From the NCBI GenBank assembly GCA_964399875.1, contig CAYNRQ010000001.1, positions 1-45,590 of the forward strand: a stretch of DNA of 45,590 nucleotides, in the 5' to 3' direction. The notes below the pieces were generated by a model. It worked only from the letters and a program-made list of their open reading frames with translations, had not been told where the DNA came from and did no database searches. Origin of the DNA: CAYNRQ01 sp964399875 (lineage in GTDB: Archaea > Aenigmatarchaeota > Aenigmatarchaeia > QMZP01). Shown here in pieces: positions 25,046 through 34,584 of the stretch; position 1 is the first letter of the stretch; each line of letters begins with the position of its first letter. Position numbers and translations under genes: made by a program.

Positions 25046-26296
25046 TTACCACTTCCTCTTCAGGCCAATTACCTCGCACAGCATTGCCGCTGCCCAGAAA
25101 ACCATATAGATAAATGGAAATATTATCAAATAAAGCAGATAGCCGGGTTTATTCGATCTTATGTTCTCATTGCTGAATCTGAAGCTTATATAAAGCAGGT
25201 AACCGCCCAAAAGCAAACCTATAGTGCCAAGAAGAAAGGGTGTATTAATAAAGGAACCAAAAAAGGTAAAGATATTCATTTTTTCAAATATGAGGGAAAA
25301 ATCCCAGCCTATAAGTGACATCTTCCACACAGAGTCAGCTACCATAGTTCCGTAACTCCACACCAGGGATACAAAGATGGAAATTATTGCGATCACAGCA
25401 AGAAAGTTCATTGGAACAAAGAAGAATCCAAGATTTCCGTATTTCTTCCTGAAAAGCAGGTGCTTATACTTTATTGTATTCTGTATCGCACCCCTGTACC
25501 ACCTTAGTCTCTGCTTAAAAATAGCTTTCCATTTATCTGGACATACTGTATAGGATACAGCATTCAGGTTATTCTCTATCTTGTATCCATGCTCATGAAT
25601 CTTCAGGGCTATATCCATATCTTCTGTAAGATTGCCTTCCTCAAACCCGCCAACCTTTAAGAGAATATCCTTTCTGTATATAGAAAAAACACCGGGTGTT
25701 ACGTGTATTGAATCAAGAAATGCTAGCATCTTCCTTAGGAATATATTAAGAAGGTATTCTGCATGCTGGGCTTTTTCAAGGAATTTTTTTGGTTTCCAGA
25801 CCTTTAATGCAGGAGTAACAGCTGCTATATCAGGGCTATCAAAATTATAAAGCATCTTTTTTAGTGCATCTCTTTCTACCAAGGAATCAGCATCAATACA
25901 TGCAATATATTTTCCCTTGGCAATCCTTGTTGCCCTGTTTAAGGAATAGGCCTTTCCCCTGTTCCTTCTATTATTCAGTATTTTAACTCCCTTTCCCCTG
26001 AAGCCTTCTGCCATCTCTTTTGTGTCATCCGTTGAACAATCATTGATAACTATAATCTCTAAGAGCCTTTTGGGATAGTCCAGATTCAGAACAGATCTTA
26101 TGGTTTTAGATATAGTTTTCCCCTCATTATACGCTGGTATGAGAACAGACACAAAAGGCAGTTTTTTTAATTCTTTACCCTTGGATGAGAAATTATTTCT
26201 GTTCTGGAGCAACACAAGTATCCATACAACAGCTATAAATACAAATAGATACCAAGCAATATAATTCAGTATAATCGCCCACACCATGCTCACCAT
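25046..26296 (-). CDS. Membrane GT2-family glycosyltransferase
   Basis: A 416-residue processive-type family 2 glycosyltransferase. An N-terminal helix is followed by the catalytic domain with VSVLIPAYNEGKTI, VINDCSTDDT, CIDADSLV (DxD-type), the ED pair in GNLTEDMDIAL and QRLRWYRG (Q-x-x-RW), and then four membrane helices. It is similar to poly-N-acetylglucosamine and hyaluronan synthase-like enzymes. Probably transfers a nucleotide-sugar on the cytosolic face in surface glycan synthesis. Confidence 0.85.
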   Translation of the reverse strand: MVSMVWAIILNYIAWYLFVFIAVVWILVLLQNRNNFSSKGKELKKLPFVSVLIPAYNEGKTISKTIRSVLNLDYPKRLLEIIVINDCSTDDTKEMAEGFRGKGVKILNNRRNRGKAYSLNRATRIAKGKYIACIDADSLVERDALKKMLYNFDSPDIAAVTPALKVWKPKKFLEKAQHAEYLLNIFLRKMLAFLDSIHVTPGVFSIYRKDILLKVGGFEEGNLTEDMDIALKIHEHGYKIENNLNAVSYTVCPDKWKAIFKQRLRWYRGAIQNTIKYKHLLFRKKYGNLGFFFVPMNFLAVIAIISIFVSLVWSYGTMVADSVWKMSLIGWDFSLIFEKMNIFTFFGSFINTPFLLGTIGLLLGGYLLYISFRFSNENIRSNKPGYLLYLIIFPFIYMVFWAAAMLCEVIGLKRKW

Positions 26297-26336
26297 TATC
26301 TTATTAGTTTATATTTGTATTTCAGAAAATAAATAT

Positions 26337-27731
26337 ATGATTAAAAAAGACATAGGAAAAGTCGAATATATTATTCTAGGCCTGATACTTATCTCCCTGG
26401 CTTTAAAAGCCACACTTGTGCCATTCAATGAAGGATTGTGGTGGGATGAGGCAGTTTACATGGGCCTTGGAAGATCAATAACCCATGGTGTATATTCTTT
26501 AGAACCTGGAACATCCATAGAGACATTCAGGCCTTTTCTATTTCCATTTATCATATCCCCTTTATCAGGGCACTTATTCCTTGCAAGGATGTTTGTAGTT
26601 TTAATTTCTGCGGTCTCTGCAATCTCCGTGTACCTCCTGGCCAAGAAGATATTTGACCGCAGGACCGCTATATGGTCAGCATTCCTGCTCTCCACTTCCT
26701 ACCTTTTTGTATTCTTCAGTACAAAGGCCCTAACAGAACCACTGTTCATAGCCATGCTTTCCTTCTCCATCCTTTTTTTCGCCAAAAGCACAGAGGATAA
26801 AAAGAAGAGATGGTTATTCCTGGCAGGGGTATTCGCAGGCCTCACATTCCTTACAAGGTATCTTGGCGTCATCCTGATCTTCAGCTATCTTATATACTAC
26901 ATCTATCAGATCATAAGAGCCCATGGGTTTGAAAATATAAAGAGTCCAATAACCATTTTAATAGGTATCCTAATAACCCTCTCACCATGGTTCCTGCTCA
27001 ATTATATTCATTATAATGATCCAATAGGAGGCTTTACTGAAAACTTTGCTGTTTATGCCAAGTCCAGCACCCAAACACTGGGCCAGGGCATATATGACAT
27101 ATTCTCAGCATGGGGAGTAACAACACTTTTGGTGATAGGTTTGTTTTTTCTTTACAAAAAGAAAAAAATATCAAGACCTGTTGGTTTAATACTAATTCTT
27201 TTTGTTGTTACAATTTTGGCATACCTCCTCCTTCCACACAAAGAACCCAGATATATTCTTTCATTCTTCCCTGTATACGCTATACTTTGCGGTTTTGGAT
27301 TAAACAGTATCGGTGATAAATTCAAAACAGAAACTCTACTGAAAATTATTGTTATTATAATTTCAGTCTTAATCCTGTCCATATCCTTATATAAGATATG
27401 GGATGACAGATTCGCTGCCAATGGGCTTGTCCAGGCATGCATAGACCTTAAGGGTTTAACTGATCCAAGCGAAAGGGTAATGGCAATATCCTATCCATAT
27501 ATTTACTACCTTTCTGAAAGGAATGTAGCAGCATTTCCCGATGAATCAGACATCATCCAAACCCTTGACAAAAGAAATATAAAATACATCCTTGTTTACA
27601 GATTCGAGCCTGAGAATCCTGAATATATAAACACTTTTTTTGATGAGGACGAAAGGTTTCAAAAAATAAAGACTTATGATCAATGGGGTCATTCAGAAAT
27701 AACCGTAATATACCGATATTCACCTTCCTAA
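26337..27731 (+). CDS. PMT/ArnT-like GT-C glycosyltransferase
   Basis: A 464-residue multi-spanning enzyme of the dolichyl-phosphate-mannose-protein mannosyltransferase superfamily. The first loop carries the WWDEAVYMGLG motif with the catalytic Asp-Glu, and later loops have LTRYLGVILIFSYLIYY and LLPHKEPRYIL. It would transfer a sugar from a lipid carrier to a glycan or protein on the outer face. ATG 26337 is chosen because TTTATAT lies about 26 bp upstream; an ATG at 26286 would place this TATA inside the gene. Convergent 12-base overlap with the next gene. Confidence 0.8.
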   Translation: MIKKDIGKVEYIILGLILISLALKATLVPFNEGLWWDEAVYMGLGRSITHGVYSLEPGTSIETFRPFLFPFIISPLSGHLFLARMFVVLISAVSAISVYLLAKKIFDRRTAIWSAFLLSTSYLFVFFSTKALTEPLFIAMLSFSILFFAKSTEDKKKRWLFLAGVFAGLTFLTRYLGVILIFSYLIYYIYQIIRAHGFENIKSPITILIGILITLSPWFLLNYIHYNDPIGGFTENFAVYAKSSTQTLGQGIYDIFSAWGVTTLLVIGLFFLYKKKKISRPVGLILILFVVTILAYLLLPHKEPRYILSFFPVYAILCGFGLNSIGDKFKTETLLKIIVIIISVLILSISLYKIWDDRFAANGLVQACIDLKGLTDPSERVMAISYPYIYYLSERNVAAFPDESDIIQTLDKRNIKYILVYRFEPENPEYINTFFDEDERFQKIKTYDQWGHSEITVIYRYSPS

Positions 27732-29099
27732 GAAAACAAACTCCAGGGGCAACAGCCTTTCAGGCCCTGTGTGTTCTCCTGCGTATCTGAAAACAGTAAA
27801 CTTCCCTTCCCTGTGCATGAACTCAAAGTTATTCAGACCATCCATGTATTCTGTGTTTACGCCAGGAGGCCAGATCTCATAGTCTGAAACAATTGCATAA
27901 CCAATCCTGTAGCTATTTATATAATCCGAGAAATTGTTTATTCCGCTCCTCCATCTCTCCTTGTCCTCATAAAACCTTATACTCTTCTGCCCGCAATAGT
28001 TCCAGTACACCCAGTAGGGCGACATAACCATTGATTCATCTGGTATGTTATCCCCAACCCACACACATATATCATTTATCTCTGGAGCCTGCGCAGAGAA
28101 CGGGTTATAGTATATGTAAAAAGGAACCAGCAACAATGGCAATATAAATATCAGGGAATAAAAATACCTCCTGTACTCCACAACCCAAAACAGGCCATAA
28201 CCAGAGATAAGTGCGAACCCAGCAAAGCTGGGGATCATGTGCCTTGGAAACTTGTATGCTGAGAATGAAAGAATTATCAGAAAGACCAGAAACAAGGCCA
28301 AGGGGAAGGCAAACCTTTTCCTTTTCTTTGAAACAATCAGGCCTATGATAAAGAAGGGGATGAAAACAGAGTATATTATATGGAAATTAAGGAAATAGTA
28401 ATAACCGGGTTTTGTAAGTGAATCCAAGGAAACAGAGGATTCCAGGCCTTTCTTAAACGATGTAAAACCATCCCCTGTGTACTGCTGATTGAACATAACC
28501 CATGGGATTATAAGTGCAATGAAGATAACCACAGCAGCCCAGAACTCCTTTCTCCTTAAAAGAGAAAACCTCTTGTGTGCAAGATAGAGCAAAAGAGGAA
28601 TACAAACAAGTATCATTACATACCTTGTTAAAAACGCAGCGCCCATGAATATGCCAAAGGGATAAAGCCACTTCGGATTTTTAAAAGACCTGATGAATGA
28701 TAAAATGGCCAGAACCATAAAAACAAAAGCAGGAACATCTGAGTAAACCCCAGCGCTCCAAAAAACATAAACAGGGTTTATTGCCAAAAGGAATGCAGAG
28801 GCAATCCCCACCTTCTCATTAAACAATTCCTTTCCTAAATAGTATACACTGATTAAACCCACAACACCAAACAATGCCGATAGCATCCTTCCAAAAATCT
28901 CAGCAGGGTAGACAGCAAGCATAGCTGACCATCCGGGGGCCAGGGACCACTCAAAGAAACCCACACCATACCTGAAAACCCTTGCATTGGTGAAAAAGGT
29001 TGCAGTATCCCACAAAACTATGGGATATGAAAATGATAGAATCAGGTAGAAAACAAAAACAACCAAAAAGAACACGGGCAAGATTTTTTTGATATCCAT
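27720..29099 (-). CDS. GT-C membrane glycosyltransferase (PMT_2-like)
   Basis: A 459-residue protein with about ten membrane helices. The first loop has IVLWDTATFFTNARVF with the acidic residue of GT-C enzymes, followed by YLGKELFNEKVGIASAFLLAINP and FLTRYVMILVCIPLLLY, which parallel the neighbouring genes at 26337 and 29131. The three are probably old duplicates. Soluble C-terminal part of about 100 residues. Sugar and acceptor unknown. Confidence 0.75.
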   Translation of the reverse strand: MDIKKILPVFFLVVFVFYLILSFSYPIVLWDTATFFTNARVFRYGVGFFEWSLAPGWSAMLAVYPAEIFGRMLSALFGVVGLISVYYLGKELFNEKVGIASAFLLAINPVYVFWSAGVYSDVPAFVFMVLAILSFIRSFKNPKWLYPFGIFMGAAFLTRYVMILVCIPLLLYLAHKRFSLLRRKEFWAAVVIFIALIIPWVMFNQQYTGDGFTSFKKGLESSVSLDSLTKPGYYYFLNFHIIYSVFIPFFIIGLIVSKKRKRFAFPLALFLVFLIILSFSAYKFPRHMIPSFAGFALISGYGLFWVVEYRRYFYSLIFILPLLLVPFYIYYNPFSAQAPEINDICVWVGDNIPDESMVMSPYWVYWNYCGQKSIRFYEDKERWRSGINNFSDYINSYRIGYAIVSDYEIWPPGVNTEYMDGLNNFEFMHREGKFTVFRYAGEHTGPERLLPLEFVFLGR

Positions 29100-29130
29100 A
29101 TAACTTATATATTAAAATAATAAATTAAAT

Positions 29131-30513
29131 ATGCTTCTGCCATGCCCATTTAAATCAAACAAGAAAACTCTTTTTCTGTTGCTAATTTTTCTATACTTCT
29201 CCATGAGGTTCATATTCTTTGATGCAAGCTATCTGTTTAATGATGAGGCTGCTTATGTTCACAATGCCTACTGGTTCTCAGGAACCGAACCGTTCTTTAA
29301 TGAAATAAGCTTCAGGCCTCCCCTTGTTTCTTTTATGCTTTCGCCAATAATCCTCCTAACCCGGACAGAAACAATAATAAAGATATATCCTGTCATCCTG
29401 AACTTCCTGGCAGTGATTGCAGTTTACCTCCTGGGAAGAGAGATAAATGAAAGGGTTGGTGTACTGGCGGCAATAATAATAGCACTGTTTCCTTTCCACA
29501 TCCAGACAAGCAGATGGATTATGACAGACACCCCAATGATAGCCTTCGCTGCCCTTGCCATGCTTTTCTATTACAAGGGCCTTAAAAACAAGAACATGAA
29601 ACAATCCATTATAGGAGGAATCTTCCTCACCCTTACAGCACTAACCAAGTTCACAGGCCTTTTCCTCATATTCGTTCTGATCCCTTTATTTGCCTTCTTC
29701 ATAAAAGGGAATGCAAAAAACATCTTGATAAGCCTTGCCACTGCCCTGCTGGTTGCATCCCCATACCTTGCCATGAACTACATTATTTTTGGCAATCCTG
29801 CCCTGCCCCTGGAAAAGGGATCAGCCATGGCCATGGGAGAGATGCCCATGAACGTGCCTGTTGTCTTATGGAGCGTGTATGATTTCTTCGGGGCCCTGTT
29901 TCTGATAACCCTTGCTGTATCCATATTCCTTGGAATAAAATCAAGGGAAAGGTACAAGCTCTTCCTTATCTACATGTTCGCTGCCATGCTCTTCCTTTAC
30001 TTTTTCCTTATGGGAAGGGGGGTTGCTGTGCCTACGGGTATAGAATGGGAGATCGAGAGGATATTAATCCCTGCCCTGCCCTTCGCCGCTGTTCTTGTTT
30101 CAGACCTTTTGTTAAAAATCAAGAACCCACAAAAAATCATAACAGCGTTCCTTGTTGTTTTTATGATCTCTATGCATCCACAGTACATAAGGGCCTACAC
30201 CCCTGCTGTGGATCTTGAGAACGGCCTTAGAAATGCAACAGTAACAGCAGGAGAATATGTAAGCCAAAATCTCCCACCCGGTTCTGTTTACTACTGCAAC
30301 TTTAACTGCCCGTCCATAGCCTATTACATAAAAAGGAAAATGATTGTTTTCGAACACTGGACAGATGGATTCTGGGACACCCTGCCGGAAAGCCCTTACC
30401 TGGTTTTTTACACAAACCAGCCACCAAGCAGGAAAGAAATATCCTCCAGAGGATTCTATGATATGAAAGTATTTGATTTCCAGAACTATTCCATAATAGT
30501 ATGGAAGAGATGA
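29131..30513 (+). CDS. GT-C membrane glycosyltransferase (PMT/GT39-like)
   Basis: A 460-residue membrane protein. The catalytic loop shows LFNDEAAYVHNAYW, then ISFRPPLVSFML, and the PMT_2-like region includes YLLGREINERVGVLAAIIIALFPFHIQTSRWIMTD and LTKFTGLFLIFVL. The chain ends with a short soluble domain. It is divergent from the gene at 27720 over a 31-bp promoter gap. Part of the island that would glycosylate exported proteins or lipids. Confidence 0.78.
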   Translation: MLLPCPFKSNKKTLFLLLIFLYFSMRFIFFDASYLFNDEAAYVHNAYWFSGTEPFFNEISFRPPLVSFMLSPIILLTRTETIIKIYPVILNFLAVIAVYLLGREINERVGVLAAIIIALFPFHIQTSRWIMTDTPMIAFAALAMLFYYKGLKNKNMKQSIIGGIFLTLTALTKFTGLFLIFVLIPLFAFFIKGNAKNILISLATALLVASPYLAMNYIIFGNPALPLEKGSAMAMGEMPMNVPVVLWSVYDFFGALFLITLAVSIFLGIKSRERYKLFLIYMFAAMLFLYFFLMGRGVAVPTGIEWEIERILIPALPFAAVLVSDLLLKIKNPQKIITAFLVVFMISMHPQYIRAYTPAVDLENGLRNATVTAGEYVSQNLPPGSVYYCNFNCPSIAYYIKRKMIVFEHWTDGFWDTLPESPYLVFYTNQPPSRKEISSRGFYDMKVFDFQNYSIIVWKR

Positions 30514-30522
30514 TAAATCTTT

Positions 30523-30786
30523 TCAGTCTGAGCTATATATCTTTCTCCTTCTCACCCTGTCCAGAATGAATATCATAGCAGCATGTCTGACAATCACGAA
30601 TGCTGTAGCTATATAGAGCAACAACGGTTTTATAGCACTAACATCCTTATACCATGCCATTATGAAAAGAAACGCGATCGCATTTGAGAATTCAAATGCA
30701 TAAAATTCCCTTTTCCGAACACCTGTAAGTAAAGCAAAGAATGGAAGCAGCCATAAACTGAACTGCGGGGAGAATACCTTGTTCAA
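30523..30786 (-). pseudogene. C-terminal remnant of a GT-C glycosyltransferase
   Basis: Eighty-seven residues from TTG 30786 begin NKVFSPQFSLWLLPFFALL, a motif that occurs late in PIG-M and DUF2029/GT87 mannosyltransferases, followed by two more membrane helices. The rest of the enzyme, normally some 300 residues, is absent. Only a stop codon and 35 bp separate it from the secretion ATPase gene. It is read as the end of a deleted glycosyltransferase. A small real membrane protein is less likely. Confidence 0.6.
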
Positions 30787-30821
30787 CAGGAGGAATATTC
30801 AGATCTCTAGCAGAGTGGAAG

Positions 30822-33074
30822 TTAGCCCTTCGCCGCAGCGGTCTTGAACCACTTAAACCATTCATGATATATTCTTTCTGGATCAGAATAACCAATTTCA
30901 TTCCTTACCCTTTCAGCTATGAGGTGATACTGGGAATTGGATCTAACAACCCATTCAGCCTCGATAAGTTCTGGTTTTTTAAGCTTATCCGCCATCTCAA
31001 CCATAACCTTCTTGATTCTTCCTCTCAGTTTGATGTTCTCCCATACAGCGTCCCAGTTGCCGGACCATTCCTTTACATAGGATGAAACCCTGTTAAGTAT
31101 CTCTGATTCACCATTAGCAAAAACATCTGTTGGCTTTAATGCGTCATCCTTGCTTGAGTATTCCATAAGATTTACAAAACAGCCCTCCTTTAAAGGGTCT
31201 GTTTCCCATGCCTTCCTGACTTCTGTTATCTCTGTTATCCTCCTGAACCTGTGCAGCCCGTCAGCTGATCTCAGCATCTTGCATATAGGTATTATATCAG
31301 TTGCCTTAAAGGACGTGGGCGGCACCCCAAGATCATTAACAACCCTGTCATAGACACCATAAGCACTCTCTCCGTGTATTGTCCCAGCAACCACATTGGA
31401 CAAGGCCCCTATCCTCATTGCCTCATAAAGGGCCTTGGCCTCCACAGACCTGACCTCACCTACGATCAAAGAAGAGTCGCCAAGCCTCAGTGCTGTCCTT
31501 AATGCCTCATCCGCAGGCATCTCTGTCTCAACCCTTGTTATAACAGACCTTGATTTCAACCTCTCTATATTGTATTTCAATTCCCTTAACTGTTCTACCG
31601 GAAGCTCCAGGGTATCCTCTATGGTCACAACCCTTACCTTTGGCAGTATCTCAAGCATAAGAGCCCCCAGCACAGATGTTTTCCCTGCTGACCTGCCCCC
31701 TGCAACAAGCATAGATACAGCCCCATCCACAAAAAAGCTTAATAATCCAGCCCCCAGGGGATTGATCATCTTGTTCTTTATAAACAAAGGAAGTGTCCAT
31801 GGTTTATCTCTGTGCCTCCTTATAGCAAAGGCCAGCCCTTCTGGAGACAGTGTTCTTGTGATAATAGCAAACCTTGCCTTTCCTCCAGGCACACCAATAT
31901 CTGTATCCAGAACAGGATTCGCCTCGTCCAGGGGCCTGCCACTTTGTATTCTCAGCCTGGTGGCCCATGCCTCAGCATCATCCATTGTTGGTATAAGATT
32001 GGTTTTGCATTCTTCAAAGTCCTGATGAAATATAAGAATAGGCTGTTTCTCTACAGGAGAATTTATATACAAATCCTGTATCTTTTCATCATTAAGCAGA
32101 ATCTCTAAAACACCAAGACCAGCAGTATACCTTGTTAGTATTGTTGCAAGCTGGTCCAATTCCTTTACAGTAAGGGAAACATGCATCTGATCAGCCATTT
32201 CCCTTATCATGTCCTTTCCTATATTATAGAAGACCTCCCTTACCCTTTTGGATCTGACAAACTCTGCTGTTTTCGGTCTGTGTGTTGCCATATACCTCCT
32301 TGCCGCATCAAGAACAGAGTACTTCTCTTCAGAGAGTCTGAACTCCGGAGGAAGGATATGATAAAAATATTCTGCTCTGTGTGGAAGCTTGAAGATCTCA
32401 ACCTTGGTATCCCCAACCTCATACCTATCCACACTCTTTCCACCCTCAGGTGGTGTTATCATGTACTTTGTGAGCATGAAATTCGGCCTTATACTCGGGA
32501 TAAATATCTGTCTGTAAAGGCTTCTATCTCCTATATGATAACCTGCCAGGTGCGGTTTGGCTGTCTTGATTATTTTTGTCGCTTCCAGTTTGTCTTTCAA
32601 AACACCCAGAACCTTTTCCATATATTTTTTATAACACCTGTGGCAGATGGCAGATGTTGTTTTCTTCATTTCTGTTTTTGCACGTCTTATCTCCCTTATA
32701 ACCTCCACATACGCACCAATAGGATCCTTCCTTAAGAGATCAAGCACAATATACTGCAGATTAGAATTCCTGTCAGGATAACATCTGCTGCACTTCTCAT
32801 AAACCATATTGGCCTGGGAAAGAATCTTCTCCCTGATCACATATTCTATAACACCTGCAATCTCTGACAGCATCTTGACCTGATTAAAATCATATTCATA
32901 TTCCCTTGTCCTGACAAGGGTAACAGAGGTGACCTTCTTTGTTTCAAGCAGGGCATCTATAACCCTGGACATGCATCTTGGATAATCCTCAATAGAGGAC
33001 CCGAATAAACACCCTAAACAGTTTATCCTTATCTTCAATTTATCTTCATCATATTCATAGTCACAAACAGCCAT
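30822..33074 (-). CDS. Type II/IV secretion-system (pilus) ATPase with Cys-rich N-terminus
   Basis: A 750-residue motor ATPase powering assembly of type IV pilus-like structures at the inner face of the membrane. Catalytic core: Walker A-like GGRSAGKTS (about 459-467, replacing GPTGSGKT), Asp box VVTIEDTLELPV, Walker B region SSLIVGEVRSVEAKAL and His box GTIHGESAYGVYDRV. The N-terminal 150 residues are unusual: C19-x2-C22, C34, C95-x2-C98 and C144-x2-C147 could hold zinc or an iron-sulfur cluster. The C-terminus is extended by about 130 residues. No membrane platform gene follows directly. Confidence 0.88.
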   Translation of the reverse strand: MAVCDYEYDEDKLKIRINCLGCLFGSSIEDYPRCMSRVIDALLETKKVTSVTLVRTREYEYDFNQVKMLSEIAGVIEYVIREKILSQANMVYEKCSRCYPDRNSNLQYIVLDLLRKDPIGAYVEVIREIRRAKTEMKKTTSAICHRCYKKYMEKVLGVLKDKLEATKIIKTAKPHLAGYHIGDRSLYRQIFIPSIRPNFMLTKYMITPPEGGKSVDRYEVGDTKVEIFKLPHRAEYFYHILPPEFRLSEEKYSVLDAARRYMATHRPKTAEFVRSKRVREVFYNIGKDMIREMADQMHVSLTVKELDQLATILTRYTAGLGVLEILLNDEKIQDLYINSPVEKQPILIFHQDFEECKTNLIPTMDDAEAWATRLRIQSGRPLDEANPVLDTDIGVPGGKARFAIITRTLSPEGLAFAIRRHRDKPWTLPLFIKNKMINPLGAGLLSFFVDGAVSMLVAGGRSAGKTSVLGALMLEILPKVRVVTIEDTLELPVEQLRELKYNIERLKSRSVITRVETEMPADEALRTALRLGDSSLIVGEVRSVEAKALYEAMRIGALSNVVAGTIHGESAYGVYDRVVNDLGVPPTSFKATDIIPICKMLRSADGLHRFRRITEITEVRKAWETDPLKEGCFVNLMEYSSKDDALKPTDVFANGESEILNRVSSYVKEWSGNWDAVWENIKLRGRIKKVMVEMADKLKKPELIEAEWVVRSNSQYHLIAERVRNEIGYSDPERIYHEWFKWFKTAAAKG

Positions 33075-33258
33075 ATTTTATTATTTTATTTCATACTAAT
33101 AAAACTGAACGTACAATCCAATCAACCTTTTATTTAACCCATCCAAATAATAATATAGTATATGAAATTGCCTGACACTTGAAGCTGCCTTTGCCCACTG
33201 AATGCAAGAAAGTGGGGCGCTTATAAATCAGGCCTTTAACAGTTTATGTGGAGGCATT

Positions 33259-33672
33259 ATGCCAGTTTTTAAAAGACAGCCCAAAACAACCCTTCGTACT
33301 GTGATTAATGAATTAGTGGACAGATCCAACACCAACACAAAAAGATTAAGGGTACTTGAGCAGGAGAATGAAATACTGAAAACAAGGGTCAATTCCTTAG
33401 AGAAAGGCATTCTGGATCAGAAAAAGGAAATTAATAAACTAGTTGCAGACCTTAATAACAAGCTGACAAAGATGGATCAAAAGATAGTGAAGCTGGAAAG
33501 AACAGCAAAGCAAATGATCAATGAGATTAAAAAGCTTGTGTCCACAGCCAAGATAAAAGAGCTCGAGGATTTAATACAAATATACAGCCCTTTGAAGTCC
33601 AAATTTATCACAAGAGAGGAACTGGAAAGAATACTGGAAGAAAAGAAGGGAGGAAATCAAATTAATAAATAA
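33259..33672 (+). CDS. Coiled-coil protein
   Basis: A 137-residue basic protein dominated by heptad repeats (RLRVLEQENEILKTRVNSLEKGILDQK onward) from about 20 to 100. The ATG at 33259 has GGAGG 9-13 bases upstream and is preceded by a TATA-like CTTATAAAT at 33220-33228; an ATG at 33202 would not have these. It reads divergently from the secretion ATPase and 27 bases before another coiled-coil gene. Such pairs can be accessory pilus or archaellum proteins, but no family is recognised. Confidence 0.6.
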   Translation: MPVFKRQPKTTLRTVINELVDRSNTNTKRLRVLEQENEILKTRVNSLEKGILDQKKEINKLVADLNNKLTKMDQKIVKLERTAKQMINEIKKLVSTAKIKELEDLIQIYSPLKSKFITREELERILEEKKGGNQINK

Positions 33673-33699
33673 CAAAAACAAAAATATTAAAAGGTTACT

Positions 33700-34560
33700 A
33701 TGTTAGGGTTTCTCAAAAAGAAAAAAAAAGAAACTCCTTCTGCGCCGCCAACTGGAAATGAAGGAGCAGATGTAGCAACCCCCACAGAAAGGGTAAGATC
33801 ACTTTCTTCACAGGGCTTGTCAGAACCAGAGATAATAAAGGTTCTAAAGGAAGAAGGTTACACACCAAGTGAAGCTGACAAGGCAATGAAAGAGGCATTA
33901 AAAGGGGCTGTAAAAACACCCCCCACACAACCAGCAGGGTTTGCAAGAGAGGAACAGCCCCCAGCAGCGCCAGGGACAAAAGAAAGGCTGTTTAGCGGGG
34001 AAATGACCAGTCCTGAGCTGCCAAGCACACCAGTGCCATATGAAGAATTTGAAAGAATAGGTAGAGGACCCAAAGAGGGTGGCAGACCAGATTTACCAGA
34101 GTTTCCAGGGGAAGCCGGTTCAAAACCCCCAGCAGAGGAATACAAGGAGCCGGAATTCGAAAGGGAACTGGAAGAGGAGATACCCCGTCTTCCAGAGTCA
34201 GGTAGATCAAGAAGAGAAAAAAGGTATGAGAAAAGAAGGGAGATAGAAGAATTAGCAGAGACCATTGTTGAAGAAAAATGGGAAACATTCAGAAAGGAGA
34301 TGGATGATGTTATCACCAGGTTCAGAGAGCTTGAAGGAAAAATCACTTCTCTGGAACAGAATGTAAACAGGCTGCAGGGAGAAAAGAAAACAGAACTGGA
34401 GGAAATAAAGAACAAAATAGATACATATAAGGATTCTATTTCTGAGGCATCTTCCAGAATAGAGGCCGTGGAAAGGGCATTAAAGGACAGCCTGACCCCA
34501 ATGATGCAGAGTATAAGATCCCTTTCAGATGCAATTAAAACATTCAAAACAAAAAAGTAG
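33700..34560 (+). CDS. Coiled-coil protein with UBA-like helical segment
   Basis: A 286-residue protein. Residues 1-14 are a basic, possibly membrane-contacting start (MLGFLKKKKKE). About 30-65 holds VRSLSSQGLSEPEIIKVLKEEGYTPSEADKAM, a short two-to-three-helix motif like UBA. A Pro/Glu-rich linker follows, then a coiled coil (about 175-275). The tail SLTPMMQSIRSLSDAIKTFKTKK is reminiscent of FlaC/FlaD-type archaellum accessory proteins; this is weak. Co-transcribed with the coiled-coil gene in front. Confidence 0.5.
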   Translation: MLGFLKKKKKETPSAPPTGNEGADVATPTERVRSLSSQGLSEPEIIKVLKEEGYTPSEADKAMKEALKGAVKTPPTQPAGFAREEQPPAAPGTKERLFSGEMTSPELPSTPVPYEEFERIGRGPKEGGRPDLPEFPGEAGSKPPAEEYKEPEFERELEEEIPRLPESGRSRREKRYEKRREIEELAETIVEEKWETFRKEMDDVITRFRELEGKITSLEQNVNRLQGEKKTELEEIKNKIDTYKDSISEASSRIEAVERALKDSLTPMMQSIRSLSDAIKTFKTKK

Positions 34561-34584
34561 TTTATAAGATATTAATTTTTACAC

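Noticed and set aside
31435..32025. Long open frame opposite the secretion ATPase gene
   Set aside because: Antisense shadow of a conserved gene with Ser/Leu-rich low-complexity composition; no start signal.
33170..33233. Nested inverted repeats GCCTGA/TCAGGC and CCCACT/AGTGGG, looking like a riboswitch or small RNA
   Set aside because: The TATA-like CTTATAAAT at 33220 and GGAGG before ATG 33259 put transcription start downstream of most of it, and no known motif fits.
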